Assembly (NCBI GenBank): GCA_049276455.1
Contig: JBASWL010000021.1
Coordinates: forward strand, 1 to 64,000
DNA length: 64,000 bases
Direction: 5' to 3'
From: Georgfuchsia sp049276455
GTDB lineage: Bacteria; Pseudomonadota; Gammaproteobacteria; Burkholderiales; Rhodocyclaceae
Both the position numbers and the translations under genes were made by a program. Of the stretch, positions 15,809 to 23,739 are shown in pieces. Every line of letters begins with the position of its first letter. The first letter of the stretch is position 1. The notes under the pieces are model-generated. The model ran no database searches, had not been told where the DNA came from, and saw only the letters and a program-made list of their open reading frames with translations.

Positions 15809-16824
15809 TCGGCGGCGGCAGGCGCAGCCAGCGCCGTTACGCCGACAGCGGCGCGAATCTTGTTTTCGATCTCGGCGGCCATTTCCGGATGTTCATTGAG
15901 AAATTCGCGTGCATTGTCCTTGCCCTGGCCGATCTTCTCGCCGTTGTAGGCATACCAGGCACCGGATTTATCGACTAATTTGTGCTCGACGCCAAGTTCG
16001 ACGACCTCACCCGCGCGCGAAATGCCCTCGCCATAGAGAATGTCGAAGTTCGCCTGGCGAAATGGCGGTGCCACCTTGTTCTTGACCACTTTGACACGAG
16101 TCTCGTTGCCGACTACCTCGTCGCCCTTCTTGATCGAACCAGTGCGGCGGATGTCGAGGCGCACCGAAGCATAGAACTTCAAGGCATTGCCACCGGTGGT
16201 GGTTTCCGGATTGCCGAACATGACGCCGATTTTCATGCGGATCTGATTGATGAAAATTACCAGCGTATTGGTACGCTTGATGTTTGAGGTGAGCTTGCGC
16301 AATGCCTGACTCATCAATCGTGCCTGCAGGCCGGGTAACTGACCTCCCATTTCACCTTCGATTTCCGCTTTCGGGGTAAGTGCGGCGACGGAATCCACCA
16401 CGATCAGATCAACTCCGCCCGAGCGTACCAGCATGTCGGTAATTTCCAGCCCCTGTTCGCCAGTGTCGGGTTGAGAGATCAGCAGGTCGCCAACGTTGAC
16501 GCCGAGTTTGCCGGCATACACCGGATCAAGCGCATTTTCGGCATCGATATAGGCGGCGGTACCGCCTGCCTTTTGTATTTCGGCAACGACTTGCAGGCAG
16601 AGTGTGGTTTTGCCTGAAGATTCCGGGCCGTAGATTTCGACCACGCGGCCGCGTGGCAAGCCGCCGACGCCAAGCGCGATATCTAGACCGAGCGAGCCGG
16701 TGGAGACTACTTGCAGGTCGCTGTCGATCTGGGCCTGGCCCATTTTCATGATCGACCCCTTGCCGAACTGTTTTTCTATCTGGGCCAGGGCTGCCTGAAG
16801 CGCCTTGCTCTTGTTGTCGTCCAT
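15805..16824 (-). CDS. recA: Recombinase RecA
   Basis: The DNA strand-exchange ATPase and co-protease of the SOS response. The 339 residues contain Walker A GPESSGKTT at 66-74, Walker B LIVVDSVAAL, the L2 region around FINQIRMKIGVMFGNPETTTGG, and a short C-terminal tail that is less acidic than in E. coli. The ATG at 16824 has AGGAAGGA upstream. The gene is preceded by pncC (86 bases) and followed by recX with a 4-base overlap. I did not find a clear LexA box in the short upstream gap. Confidence 0.98.
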   Translation of the reverse strand: MDDNKSKALQAALAQIEKQFGKGSIMKMGQAQIDSDLQVVSTGSLGLDIALGVGGLPRGRVVEIYGPESSGKTTLCLQVVAEIQKAGGTAAYIDAENALDPVYAGKLGVNVGDLLISQPDTGEQGLEITDMLVRSGGVDLIVVDSVAALTPKAEIEGEMGGQLPGLQARLMSQALRKLTSNIKRTNTLVIFINQIRMKIGVMFGNPETTTGGNALKFYASVRLDIRRTGSIKKGDEVVGNETRVKVVKNKVAPPFRQANFDILYGEGISRAGEVVELGVEHKLVDKSGAWYAYNGEKIGQGKDNAREFLNEHPEMAAEIENKIRAAVGVTALAAPAAAE

Positions 16825-16909
16825 GGAAAATCCTTCCTGAAGGTTGGTGAAATTATGGCACAGATGTTGCCTAGCCAAGCTTACACAGAGCGGTAGCTCG
16901 CCAGATGAG

Positions 16910-17395
16910 CTACTCGCCATCAAGTTGCTGCAGTAATTCTTCGAGTGCGAATATCATGGCTTGGCGACGGATACTCTCACGATCACCAGCAAAGTGGCGG
17001 GTAGCAGTTCGTGGTTTTGCATTCCTGCGGCACCAGCCAAAACAGACGGTGCCGACCGGCTTATCCAGACTGCCGCCGTCCGGTCCGGCGATGCCAGTTA
17101 CGCTCAGCGCTACGCTGGCCATGCTGTGCTGCAAAGCGCCAAACGCCATTTCAGCGGCTGTTTCTTCGCTTACTGCGCCGCATGCTTCCAGCGTCGCAGC
17201 TGCAACACCGAGCAACTGCGTCTTCGCAGCATTCGAATAAGTGATGAACCCACACTCAAACCAGCCAGAACTGCCTGCTGTACGCGTTATGACTTCGGCG
17301 ATCCAGCCGCCGGTACAGGATTCTGCGGTTGTCAGCGAAAGGCCGGTTTTTTGCAACATCTCGCCGACCTGCCGTGACAGCACGTCAAGTTGCAT
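16910..17395 (-). CDS. pncC: CinA-like nicotinamide-nucleotide amidohydrolase
   Basis: Deamidates NMN to nicotinic acid mononucleotide in pyridine nucleotide recycling. The 161-residue protein is the stand-alone CinA C-terminal domain: LTTAESCTGGWIAEVITRTAGSS near the N-terminus holds the catalytic Ser and nearby Lys/Thr features, and ALSVTGIAGPDGGSLDKPVGTV is the second family signature. The ATG at 17395 shares one base with the pgpA stop (TGATG). recA follows, as in many gammaproteobacteria and betaproteobacteria. Confidence 0.93.
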   Translation of the reverse strand: MQLDVLSRQVGEMLQKTGLSLTTAESCTGGWIAEVITRTAGSSGWFECGFITYSNAAKTQLLGVAAATLEACGAVSEETAAEMAFGALQHSMASVALSVTGIAGPDGGSLDKPVGTVCFGWCRRNAKPRTATRHFAGDRESIRRQAMIFALEELLQQLDGE

Positions 17396-17910
17396 CACAT
17401 GCGGCTCCACAGTTGTTGGGCCAGCAACAGCACAAGCACCGTATATCCTGCGGCGATGACATCGTCCATCATCACGCCGAAACCATTCTTGATCTGTCGG
17501 TCGAACCAATTAGCAGGGAATGGCTTGATGATGTCGAAAAAACGGAAGGCCAGAAAAGCCAGCAACTGCCAGGCGAATGCAGTGACCGAAAAACCCGCCG
17601 GTACGAATAACAGCACGGTCCAGAACGGCACGATTTCATCCCAGACGATGGAGCCATGATCGGTCACGCCGAGATGACGACCCGTGATGTCAGCGGCAAT
17701 GACGCCGAGGATGAACAGCACAGCGAGGGTAGCGAAAATGATTGCCGCGCTGGGCAACAACATACCGAACAGGGGAAAGGTAAGCCAGGCGAACAGGGTG
17801 CCGACCGTGCCTGGGGCAAAAGTTGACAGGCCGCTGCCACAACCACAGGCAATGAAGTGTGCCGGGTGGGCAAACAGGAATTTCAACGGCGGCGGAGTGG
17901 ATTTTTTCAT
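17395..17910 (-). CDS. pgpA: Phosphatidylglycerophosphatase A
   Basis: Removes phosphate from phosphatidylglycerol phosphate in the inner membrane. The 171 residues show the family signatures CGCGSGLSTFAPGTVGTL near the N-terminus, DHGSIVWDEIVPFW with acidic metal ligands in the middle, and FRFFDIIKPFPANWFDR followed by GFGVMMDDVIAAGYTVL, plus about four hydrophobic segments. It overlaps thiL by 4 bases upstream and pncC by one base downstream, consistent with one transcript. The thiL-pgpA pair is conserved in proteobacteria. Confidence 0.95.
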   Translation of the reverse strand: MKKSTPPPLKFLFAHPAHFIACGCGSGLSTFAPGTVGTLFAWLTFPLFGMLLPSAAIIFATLAVLFILGVIAADITGRHLGVTDHGSIVWDEIVPFWTVLLFVPAGFSVTAFAWQLLAFLAFRFFDIIKPFPANWFDRQIKNGFGVMMDDVIAAGYTVLVLLLAQQLWSRM

Positions 17911-18887
17911 TTTGACCCGAGAAAGTGATCATAGCCGTTACGGCCGACTGCCACAGGCAGTCCGTAGGCATCGAATAGGAGAATTTTCTCATTGTTTGAT
18001 GGCACAATCGATCCTATGCGAGTAAGCGCTAACTGGAGTGAGCTGGCAAGCGACTTGATATGGGGTCGGTTGCTCACTGCGGCAGTAAATGCCAGCTCAT
18101 AGTCGTCACCACCGGCGAGCACGCATTCTCGAACCAGCAGATCCTGCAATTCGACATTTGGTAGTGGTTCTGGCAAGCGGCCCAACTGAATCTCGGCTGA
18201 GACGTGTGAACCATCAAGGATATGACCAAGGTCGGCCAGCAGTCCGTCCGAGACGTCGATCGCGGCGGAGGCAATGTTGCGCAAGGCGAGGCCGAGGCGT
18301 ACCCGTGGTTGTGGGCGGTATAGCGCATCGAGACATTCGTTGCACATCGCAGCGCCGAGGACGTAACGCCCTTGCAGATGGGCCAGTCCGAGCGCCGCAC
18401 GGCCGGGATGGCCCGAAACCCAGATATCGTCACCGCTACGTGCGCCAGAACGCAGCAAGGCCTGGCCGGTCGGCGCCTCACCAAGAATGGTGGCGCAAAA
18501 ACTCATTGGCCCGCGCGTGGTATCGCCGCCGATCAGTTCGACGCCAAAGGCATTCGCACAAGCAAAGAACCCGCGCGCAAAGGCGGCGATCCAGGTTTCG
18601 TCGACGGCAGGCAGGGCCAGGGCCAGCAATGCCCAGCGTGGCGTGGCACCCATGGCCGCAAGATCAGAGACATTCACAGCCAGAGTTTTCCAGCCCAACG
18701 CTTCGGCATCGGTATCGGGGAGGAAGTGTGTGCCGGCCACCAGCATGTCGGTAGACATCAATACCTGCATGCCGGCTACAGGCTGGATGATGGCGGCATC
18801 GTCGCCGACGCCGAGCACCGCACCGGGCGCAGCGCATTTGAAGTAGCGCTCTATCAAATCAAATTCAGAGGGTGTCTCGGCGGGCAT
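17907..18887 (-). CDS. thiL: Thiamine-monophosphate kinase
   Basis: Makes thiamine pyrophosphate from thiamine monophosphate and ATP. The 326-residue protein is of the PurM/ThiL fold: EFDLIERYFK at the start, GVGDDAAII (metal and ATP site), LSTDMLVAGTHF, VNVSDLAAMGATP, GGDTTRGP and ALDVSDGLLADLGHIL-like AIDVSDGLLADLGHIL. The order and length match E. coli ThiL. It starts 16 bases after nusB and overlaps pgpA, as in the conserved ribH-nusB-thiL-pgpA order. No TPP riboswitch was seen, as expected for an internal gene of a long operon. Confidence 0.96.
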   Translation of the reverse strand: MPAETPSEFDLIERYFKCAAPGAVLGVGDDAAIIQPVAGMQVLMSTDMLVAGTHFLPDTDAEALGWKTLAVNVSDLAAMGATPRWALLALALPAVDETWIAAFARGFFACANAFGVELIGGDTTRGPMSFCATILGEAPTGQALLRSGARSGDDIWVSGHPGRAALGLAHLQGRYVLGAAMCNECLDALYRPQPRVRLGLALRNIASAAIDVSDGLLADLGHILDGSHVSAEIQLGRLPEPLPNVELQDLLVRECVLAGGDDYELAFTAAVSNRPHIKSLASSLQLALTRIGSIVPSNNEKILLFDAYGLPVAVGRNGYDHFLGSK

Positions 18888-18903
18888 GAGACTGACTTGC
18901 CGT

Positions 18904-19335
18904 CTAGCGCGGTGCCGCTTCCGTGGCCCGCAACTGTGGCGCCAGTTTATCGAGCACCCCGTTTACGAACTTGTGCCCGTCGGTGCCACCGAAGGTCTTG
19001 GCCAGCTCGATGGCTTCGTTGATGACCACGCGGTAGGGCGTTTCGATACGCTCTTTCAGTTCGCAGGCGGCCAGCAACAGGATGCAGCGCTCGATCGGCG
19101 ACACCTCGTCCCACGGTCGCGACACATACGGCTGCAACAGGTCGCGCAGCTCATCGGCATTAGCCATGACATCGTCGAGCAAGGTCTGGTAGAGCTCAAG
19201 GTCGGCTTTATCAAAGCCGGGTACGCCTCCGGCCTGGGTCCGGATGGCGGCAATGTCCTGTCCTCCCACCTGCCATTGATAAAGCCCTTGTATGACAAAT
19301 TCACGCGCCCGATGGCGGGGCGATTTCACGGCCAC
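18904..19335 (-). CDS. nusB: Transcription antitermination factor NusB
   Basis: Binds boxA RNA with NusE (S10) for rRNA antitermination. The 143 residues are helical and begin SPRHRAREFVIQGLYQWQVGG, the family's N-terminal helix; the C-terminal half contains ERCILLLAACELKERIETPYRVVINEAIELAKTFGGTDGHKFVNGVLDKLA, cited here by position about 88-135, which is diagnostic. The start codon shares a base with the ribH stop. Location between ribH and thiL is the standard order. Confidence 0.97.
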   Translation of the reverse strand: MAVKSPRHRAREFVIQGLYQWQVGGQDIAAIRTQAGGVPGFDKADLELYQTLLDDVMANADELRDLLQPYVSRPWDEVSPIERCILLLAACELKERIETPYRVVINEAIELAKTFGGTDGHKFVNGVLDKLAPQLRATEAAPR

Positions 19336-19847
19336 TACTTGATTGCCTTTTGCAGATTGGCCATCTCGACTGCGGCCTGTGCTGCCTCCTGGCCCTTCTG
19401 CGCCATGCGCACCAGGGCCTGATCGTCGTTCTCGGTGGTCAGTACCGCGTTGGCAATCGGCACGCCGGTCGCCAGTTGCACATCTGTAATGCCACGCGCG
19501 GACTCGTTGGAGACAATTTCAAAGTGATAGGTGTCGCCGCGAATCACGCAGCCCAGCGCCACCAGTGCGTCGTAATTGCCGCTTTGCGCCATGGTTTGCA
19601 AAGCAAGCGGGAGCTCCAGGGCGCCAGGTACGGTGACCAGCCGGATGTTGTCGGCGACGACGCCAAGATGCAGCAGTTCGGCGGAGCAGCCCGAAAGAAG
19701 TCCTTCGCCTATGTCTTCGTTGAAGCGGCTCATGACGAGCCCGATGCGCAATCCCGCAGCAGCGAGATTGGGCTCGATTTCCGGAATCTGCTTGTCGCGT
19801 GCCTTGTCAGCCCTGCGCGAGTCTTGCGAGCTTGGGGAGCGTTTCAT
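19335..19847 (-). CDS. ribH: 6,7-dimethyl-8-ribityllumazine synthase
   Basis: Condenses 5-amino-6-ribitylaminouracil with 3,4-dihydroxybutanone-4-phosphate to lumazine. The 170 residues carry the family motifs SRFNEDI, VPGALELPLAL and GCVIRGDTYHFEIVSNES; the catalytic His is in the last. The ATG at 19847 has AAGGA upstream and lies one base from the ribBA stop. An N-terminal extension of about 30 charged residues precedes the conserved core. It is followed by nusB with a shared base. Confidence 0.96.
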   Translation of the reverse strand: MKRSPSSQDSRRADKARDKQIPEIEPNLAAAGLRIGLVMSRFNEDIGEGLLSGCSAELLHLGVVADNIRLVTVPGALELPLALQTMAQSGNYDALVALGCVIRGDTYHFEIVSNESARGITDVQLATGVPIANAVLTTENDDQALVRMAQKGQEAAQAAVEMANLQKAIK

Positions 19848-19848
19848 A

Positions 19849-20955
19849 TTATTCCTTCGCTTCGTCAGGCGAAATGTAACCGCAGACTTCCAGTCCGAAA
19901 CCACTCATGCTCGGCAGTCTGCGCTGCGACGACATCAGCAGCATCTTGCTGACACCGAGGTCGCGCAGGATCTGTGCGCCGATGCCGTGATTGCGCGGAT
20001 CCCAGGATGGTGCCGGACGTTTGCCTTCGGGTGCTGTATCGAGTGCAGCAAGCATATCCTGCCCCATTTGCGGGCTGTGCAGCAGTACCAGCACACCGAG
20101 GCCGCGCTGGGCGATAGTCTTGAGCGCGCGATCAATACTGAAACTGGGGTGTCGGCCGGGGTAATCGACGAAATCGAGAATCGACATCTGCTCATGGACG
20201 CGCACCGGCGTTTCGATTTCGGCGCTGATGACGCCCTTCGACAGCGCGACATGCACTTGTCCGTTGGTTTTATCCACATAGGCACGTAAATGAAACGGTC
20301 CATGCATGGTGCTGACTTCTTTTTCCACAACGCACTCGACCAGCTTGTCATGATTGGCTCGATAGTGAATCAGGTCGCGGATGGTGCCGACCTTGAGCTT
20401 GTGTTCGCGCGCGAATTCGAGCAGGTCGGGCAGGCGCGCCATGGTGCCGTCATCCTTGAGGATTTCGCAAATCACGGCAGCTGGTTCCAGCCTTGCCAGT
20501 TGGGCCAGATCACAACCGGCTTCGGTATGCCCGGCGCGCACCAGCACGCCGCCTTTCTGCGCTTCGAGCGGGAAGATATGGCCGGGCTGCACCAGATCGC
20601 CGGGTTTGGCGTTATGCGCCACGGCGGCTTCGATGGTGCGCGAGCGATCATGGGCGGAAATGCCGGTAGTCACCCCTTCTGCAGCTTCGATGGAAACCGT
20701 GAAGGCAGTACGATGTTGCGAGCGGTTGTCGCTCACCATCGGTGGCAACTCAAGCTGGCGGCAGCGTTCCTGCGTCAACGTCATGCAGATCAGGCCGCGG
20801 CCGTATCTGGCCATGAAGTTGATCGCTTCCGGCGTTACATGTTCGGCCGCCAGCACCAGATCGCCTTCGTTTTCGCGATCTTCGTCATCGACAAGGATGA
20901 CCATGCGCCCGGCGTGGATGTCGGCAATGATATCGGTGGTGGGGCTAACGCTCAT
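19849..20955 (-). CDS. ribBA: RibB with degenerate GTP cyclohydrolase II-like domain (RibBX)
   Basis: The N-terminal 205 residues are 3,4-dihydroxy-2-butanone-4-phosphate synthase: DDEDRENEGDLV, MARYGRGLICM, TTGISAHDRS and HTEAGCDLA are all present. The C-terminal 160 residues align with GTP cyclohydrolase II in position but lack its zinc-binding cysteines and the GECLTGD-type catalytic stretch, so GTP hydrolysis is unlikely. Such RibBX proteins are known in betaproteobacteria. A genuine RibA should be encoded elsewhere. The gene lies between ribE and ribH; no FMN riboswitch was recognised in the short upstream gap. Confidence 0.92.
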   Translation of the reverse strand: MSVSPTTDIIADIHAGRMVILVDDEDRENEGDLVLAAEHVTPEAINFMARYGRGLICMTLTQERCRQLELPPMVSDNRSQHRTAFTVSIEAAEGVTTGISAHDRSRTIEAAVAHNAKPGDLVQPGHIFPLEAQKGGVLVRAGHTEAGCDLAQLARLEPAAVICEILKDDGTMARLPDLLEFAREHKLKVGTIRDLIHYRANHDKLVECVVEKEVSTMHGPFHLRAYVDKTNGQVHVALSKGVISAEIETPVRVHEQMSILDFVDYPGRHPSFSIDRALKTIAQRGLGVLVLLHSPQMGQDMLAALDTAPEGKRPAPSWDPRNHGIGAQILRDLGVSKMLLMSSQRRLPSMSGFGLEVCGYISPDEAKE

Positions 20956-20991
20956 GTTGGGTAATACGCTGCAAGTGAGAAGGCGCGCATT

Positions 20992-21579
20992 TTACGCGGG
21001 ATTGAGCATCCTCTCCACATAGCGCGCGATCAGGTCAATCTCCAGATTAACGCGACTGCCGGCTGCCAGATACTTGAATGTGGTCACTTCGATAGTGTGC
21101 GGGATGAGGTTGATCGAGAACTCTGCGCCGCTGACCCAGTTGGTGGTGAGGCTGACGCCATCTACCGCGACCGAGCCCTTGCGGGCAATGTACCTGGCCA
21201 GTTCCTGTGGTGCGCGGATCACCAGCTCGTGCGATTCGCCGATCGGCTCGAACTTGATTACCTCGCCGACACCATCGACGTGGCCAGACACCAGATGCCC
21301 GCCAAGCCGGTCGGACAGGCGCAGGGCCATTTCCAGGTTAAGCGGGTTATTGCCGCCGAGCCCGGCGGTGCAATTAAGGGTTTCGCGGGAAACGTCGACG
21401 ACGAAACAGTCGGCACCAACTTCGATAACAGTCAGGCAGACTCCATTGCAGGCGATGGAGTCGCCAGGCGCGACATCGGACAGGTCGAGCGTGCCCGCCT
21501 CAATGGTCAGCCGCATGCCGTCTTCCAGCGCCAGTGAGGTACGAACCTTGCCTGTAGTTGCAACAATTCCTGTAAACAT
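20992..21579 (-). CDS. ribE: Riboflavin synthase
   Basis: Dismutates two lumazine molecules to riboflavin. The 195-residue protein has two homologous lumazine-binding repeats: the first begins MFTGIVATTGKV and contains GDSIACNGVCLTV, the second contains GHLVSGHVDGVG and GSVAVDGVSLTTNWV. It ends with a typical amphipathic trimerisation helix. It is the first gene of the long minus-strand rib-nusB-thiL-pgpA run. The gap of about 125 bases upstream is shared with the divergent sensor-kinase gene and presumably carries both promoters. Confidence 0.96.
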   Translation of the reverse strand: MFTGIVATTGKVRTSLALEDGMRLTIEAGTLDLSDVAPGDSIACNGVCLTVIEVGADCFVVDVSRETLNCTAGLGGNNPLNLEMALRLSDRLGGHLVSGHVDGVGEVIKFEPIGESHELVIRAPQELARYIARKGSVAVDGVSLTTNWVSGAEFSINLIPHTIEVTTFKYLAAGSRVNLEIDLIARYVERMLNPA

Positions 21580-21657
21580 TGGTCTATCTCTCCATGAATA
21601 TCAGTGCACAGTTTAGCGGAGTGTCAATATTCACATACGTTTATGATGCGCACAGGC

Positions 21658-21682
21658 GTAGGATATATATCCGATATCCTAC
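21658..21682. promoter_or_regulatory. Palindromic site between ribE and the sensor-kinase gene
   Basis: GTAGGATAT (21658-21666) and ATATCCTAC (21674-21682) form a perfect 9-bp inverted repeat with a 7-base spacer. Inside it, 21661-21672 is itself a 12-base palindrome (GGATATATATCC). It ends 21 bases before the kinase start codon. Dyad symmetry and position suggest a dimeric regulator site; a short RNA hairpin is the alternative. Confidence 0.55.
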
Positions 21683-21703
21683 CCCGGTACGGCTCTTGCT
21701 AAC

Positions 21704-23149
21704 ATGAACGGCGTGAAGCTTCGCTATCCGATTCGCTACCCGAAATCCTTTTTCAAACTGCTCGCAGCAGGCTTCATGCTGGCAGTAATACCTCTGGTTG
21801 CGGGTCTGCTCGCCAATATGGTCGCTATTCAGCGACTGTCCAATCAAAGCCAGCGTGCGGTGTATGAGGCTGCCCGCGTCGTGCATGCAACACGCGAGTT
21901 GAGCGAAACGGCTACCTCGCTCGAGCGTGCCGCGCAGCAGGGCATCGTGTTGCAGGACAGCGCATTGTGGGAAAGCTATTTGACCCTGCATCACCATTTC
22001 GTCGAAGCAGGCGCCAAGGTTGCTGCGCTTTCACCAGGGGCGTCGATTCGCAATGATCTCGATGTGCTGATGAAGGATGAACAGAAAATCAACGAAGAGC
22101 TTTCCGCTGTCGGCATCAAATCGCCAGAGGCACAGGGAATCGCAAGTCTTTACGCGGGAATCACGCTCGGCGCACGCGATCTGCTCGCACGCACCTCCGA
22201 CATAATCGACCAAGAGGCCGAGCTCTTGCGCAGTTCGGCGGCGGAGACCGAGGCGGCTGTAAAAAGGCAGCTGTTCTTGTTGTTGCCCGTTGCGATTTTT
22301 GTTGTTGCCGGATTTACTTATCTGCTGGCGCGGCCGATTGCACAAATCGAACAGGGTATCCGCGACCTTGGGGAACGCCGACTTGGCACGCGCATCGAGG
22401 TCAATGGCCCCGATGATCTTGAACAACTCGGACGCCAACTCGACTGGCTGCGTTTGCGCCTGGTGGAGCTGGAGGAGCAGAAGAGCCGTTTTCTGCGCAA
22501 TATCTCGCATGATCTGAAGACACCGCTTACCGCGCTACGGGAAGGCTCCGACCTGCTGGCCGAGCAGGTCTCCGGGCCGCTCACCGAGGGGCAACAGGTG
22601 ATAGTGAGCATCCTGCGCCAGCACAGTCAGGACTTGCAACGACTAATTGAGGAGCTGCTACAGCACGGAGGGCGGGAATTTCAGCAATTGCCTATCAAGT
22701 TGCAGCAACTCAATCCTGCCAAGATCGTGCACCATATCGCTGACAAGCAAATGCTGCCGATGGCGGCACGAGGTATTCGTTTGAAGCTCGATGCCGACGA
22801 GTTTTCAATGAGTACAGATGCCCAGCGTCTGCGCGTGATTCTCGACAACCTGATTTCCAATGCGGTGAAATACTCGCCCAACGGCGGTATAGTCGGTGTA
22901 TCGATCAAGCGTGAAGACGACAGCGCCGCATTCGAAGTCACCGATGAGGGTCCCGGAGTTGCAGACGTGGATCGCGACCATATTTTTGAACCCTTCTACA
23001 AAGGCCAAACTTTGGCAGCGGGCGCAGTGAAGAGCAGTGGCATAGGACTTTCCATTGCCCAGGAACATGTTCTTGCTTTGGGTGGAAAAATAGAAGTTGG
23101 CAGCGGCCGCGGACAATTCACCGTGCATTTACCACTGAATAGAACATGA
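21704..23149 (+). CDS. Sensor histidine kinase, QseE/GlrK type
   Basis: A 481-residue inner-membrane kinase. It has a first membrane segment at about 18-40, a periplasmic helical sensor of about 145 residues, a second segment near 187-207, a HAMP domain (about 207-260), a HisKA domain with phospho-acceptor His269 in NISHDLKTPLTAL, and a HATPase domain with the N box ILDNLISNAVKYSP and glycine boxes DEGPGV and SSGIGLSIA. The following lipoprotein and sigma-54 response regulator give the qseE-qseG-qseF (glrK-yfhG-glrR) order, which is the main support for the subtype. The signal is unknown. The stop overlaps the next start by 4 bases. Confidence 0.88.
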   Translation: MNGVKLRYPIRYPKSFFKLLAAGFMLAVIPLVAGLLANMVAIQRLSNQSQRAVYEAARVVHATRELSETATSLERAAQQGIVLQDSALWESYLTLHHHFVEAGAKVAALSPGASIRNDLDVLMKDEQKINEELSAVGIKSPEAQGIASLYAGITLGARDLLARTSDIIDQEAELLRSSAAETEAAVKRQLFLLLPVAIFVVAGFTYLLARPIAQIEQGIRDLGERRLGTRIEVNGPDDLEQLGRQLDWLRLRLVELEEQKSRFLRNISHDLKTPLTALREGSDLLAEQVSGPLTEGQQVIVSILRQHSQDLQRLIEELLQHGGREFQQLPIKLQQLNPAKIVHHIADKQMLPMAARGIRLKLDADEFSMSTDAQRLRVILDNLISNAVKYSPNGGIVGVSIKREDDSAAFEVTDEGPGVADVDRDHIFEPFYKGQTLAAGAVKSSGIGLSIAQEHVLALGGKIEVGSGRGQFTVHLPLNRT

Positions 23150-23739
23150 AGACAATCACGACAATTATTGCATTTGCCATGTTATTGGTGGGCTGTTCGC
23201 AGTTCCCGCAATTGCCGCAGCTTCATCCGCATAACAGCACACAAAACATAGATCACCGCTACTACTGGATGAAACCGGGACAAGCGAACGCCAGCAGCAG
23301 GGTGGGCGCGTTGCTTTATTACGCCGATTATGCGCACAATCTCGGCGCCGCCGAATATCAGAAGGAAGTAGAACATGCGCGGCTGCTCTATACCCAGGAA
23401 AAATCCGATTTTCGCCTGCTGCAATATGCGCTGGCACTGCTGGTAATTCACAATCGTGATTCAATCAAGGTACAACAATTGATTGAGCCACTTTTAAGTG
23501 GGAACGTGGCTACCGACCCGGAACTGGAGGCACTTGCCCAACTCCTCTATACGGATCTGGCGGAGGACATGGCAGAGCGGCGGCGTCTTGAAGCCGAGAT
23601 CAAGCGGGCCGAAACTGAGGCTAAACGGGCTGAGGCCGGAGCCAAGCGCTCCGACGAACTGGAGAAGCAAGTGGAAGCCATCAAGAATATCGAGAAAAGC
23701 ATGATCGAACGCGACAAGAACCCGGGCGCAAAGCAATGA
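23146..23739 (+). CDS. QseG-like lipoprotein
   Basis: A 197-residue predicted lipoprotein: signal MKTITTIIAFAMLLVG then Cys17. The middle is helical (residues about 50-130), and the last 60 residues form a strongly charged E/K/R/A-rich coiled coil with repeated EAKRAEAGAKR-type heptads. It overlaps the kinase upstream and the response regulator downstream by 4 bases each. In enterobacteria QseG is an outer-membrane lipoprotein that interacts with the QseE sensor; that role is inferred here from synteny, since sequence similarity is only general. Confidence 0.78.
   Translation: MKTITTIIAFAMLLVGCSQFPQLPQLHPHNSTQNIDHRYYWMKPGQANASSRVGALLYYADYAHNLGAAEYQKEVEHARLLYTQEKSDFRLLQYALALLVIHNRDSIKVQQLIEPLLSGNVATDPELEALAQLLYTDLAEDMAERRRLEAEIKRAETEAKRAEAGAKRSDELEKQVEAIKNIEKSMIERDKNPGAKQ

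Noticed and set aside
20956..21703. FMN riboswitch for the riboflavin genes
   Set aside because: Neither the 36-base gap before ribBA nor the 125-base gap before ribE shows the conserved riboswitch core; only an unrelated palindrome is present.
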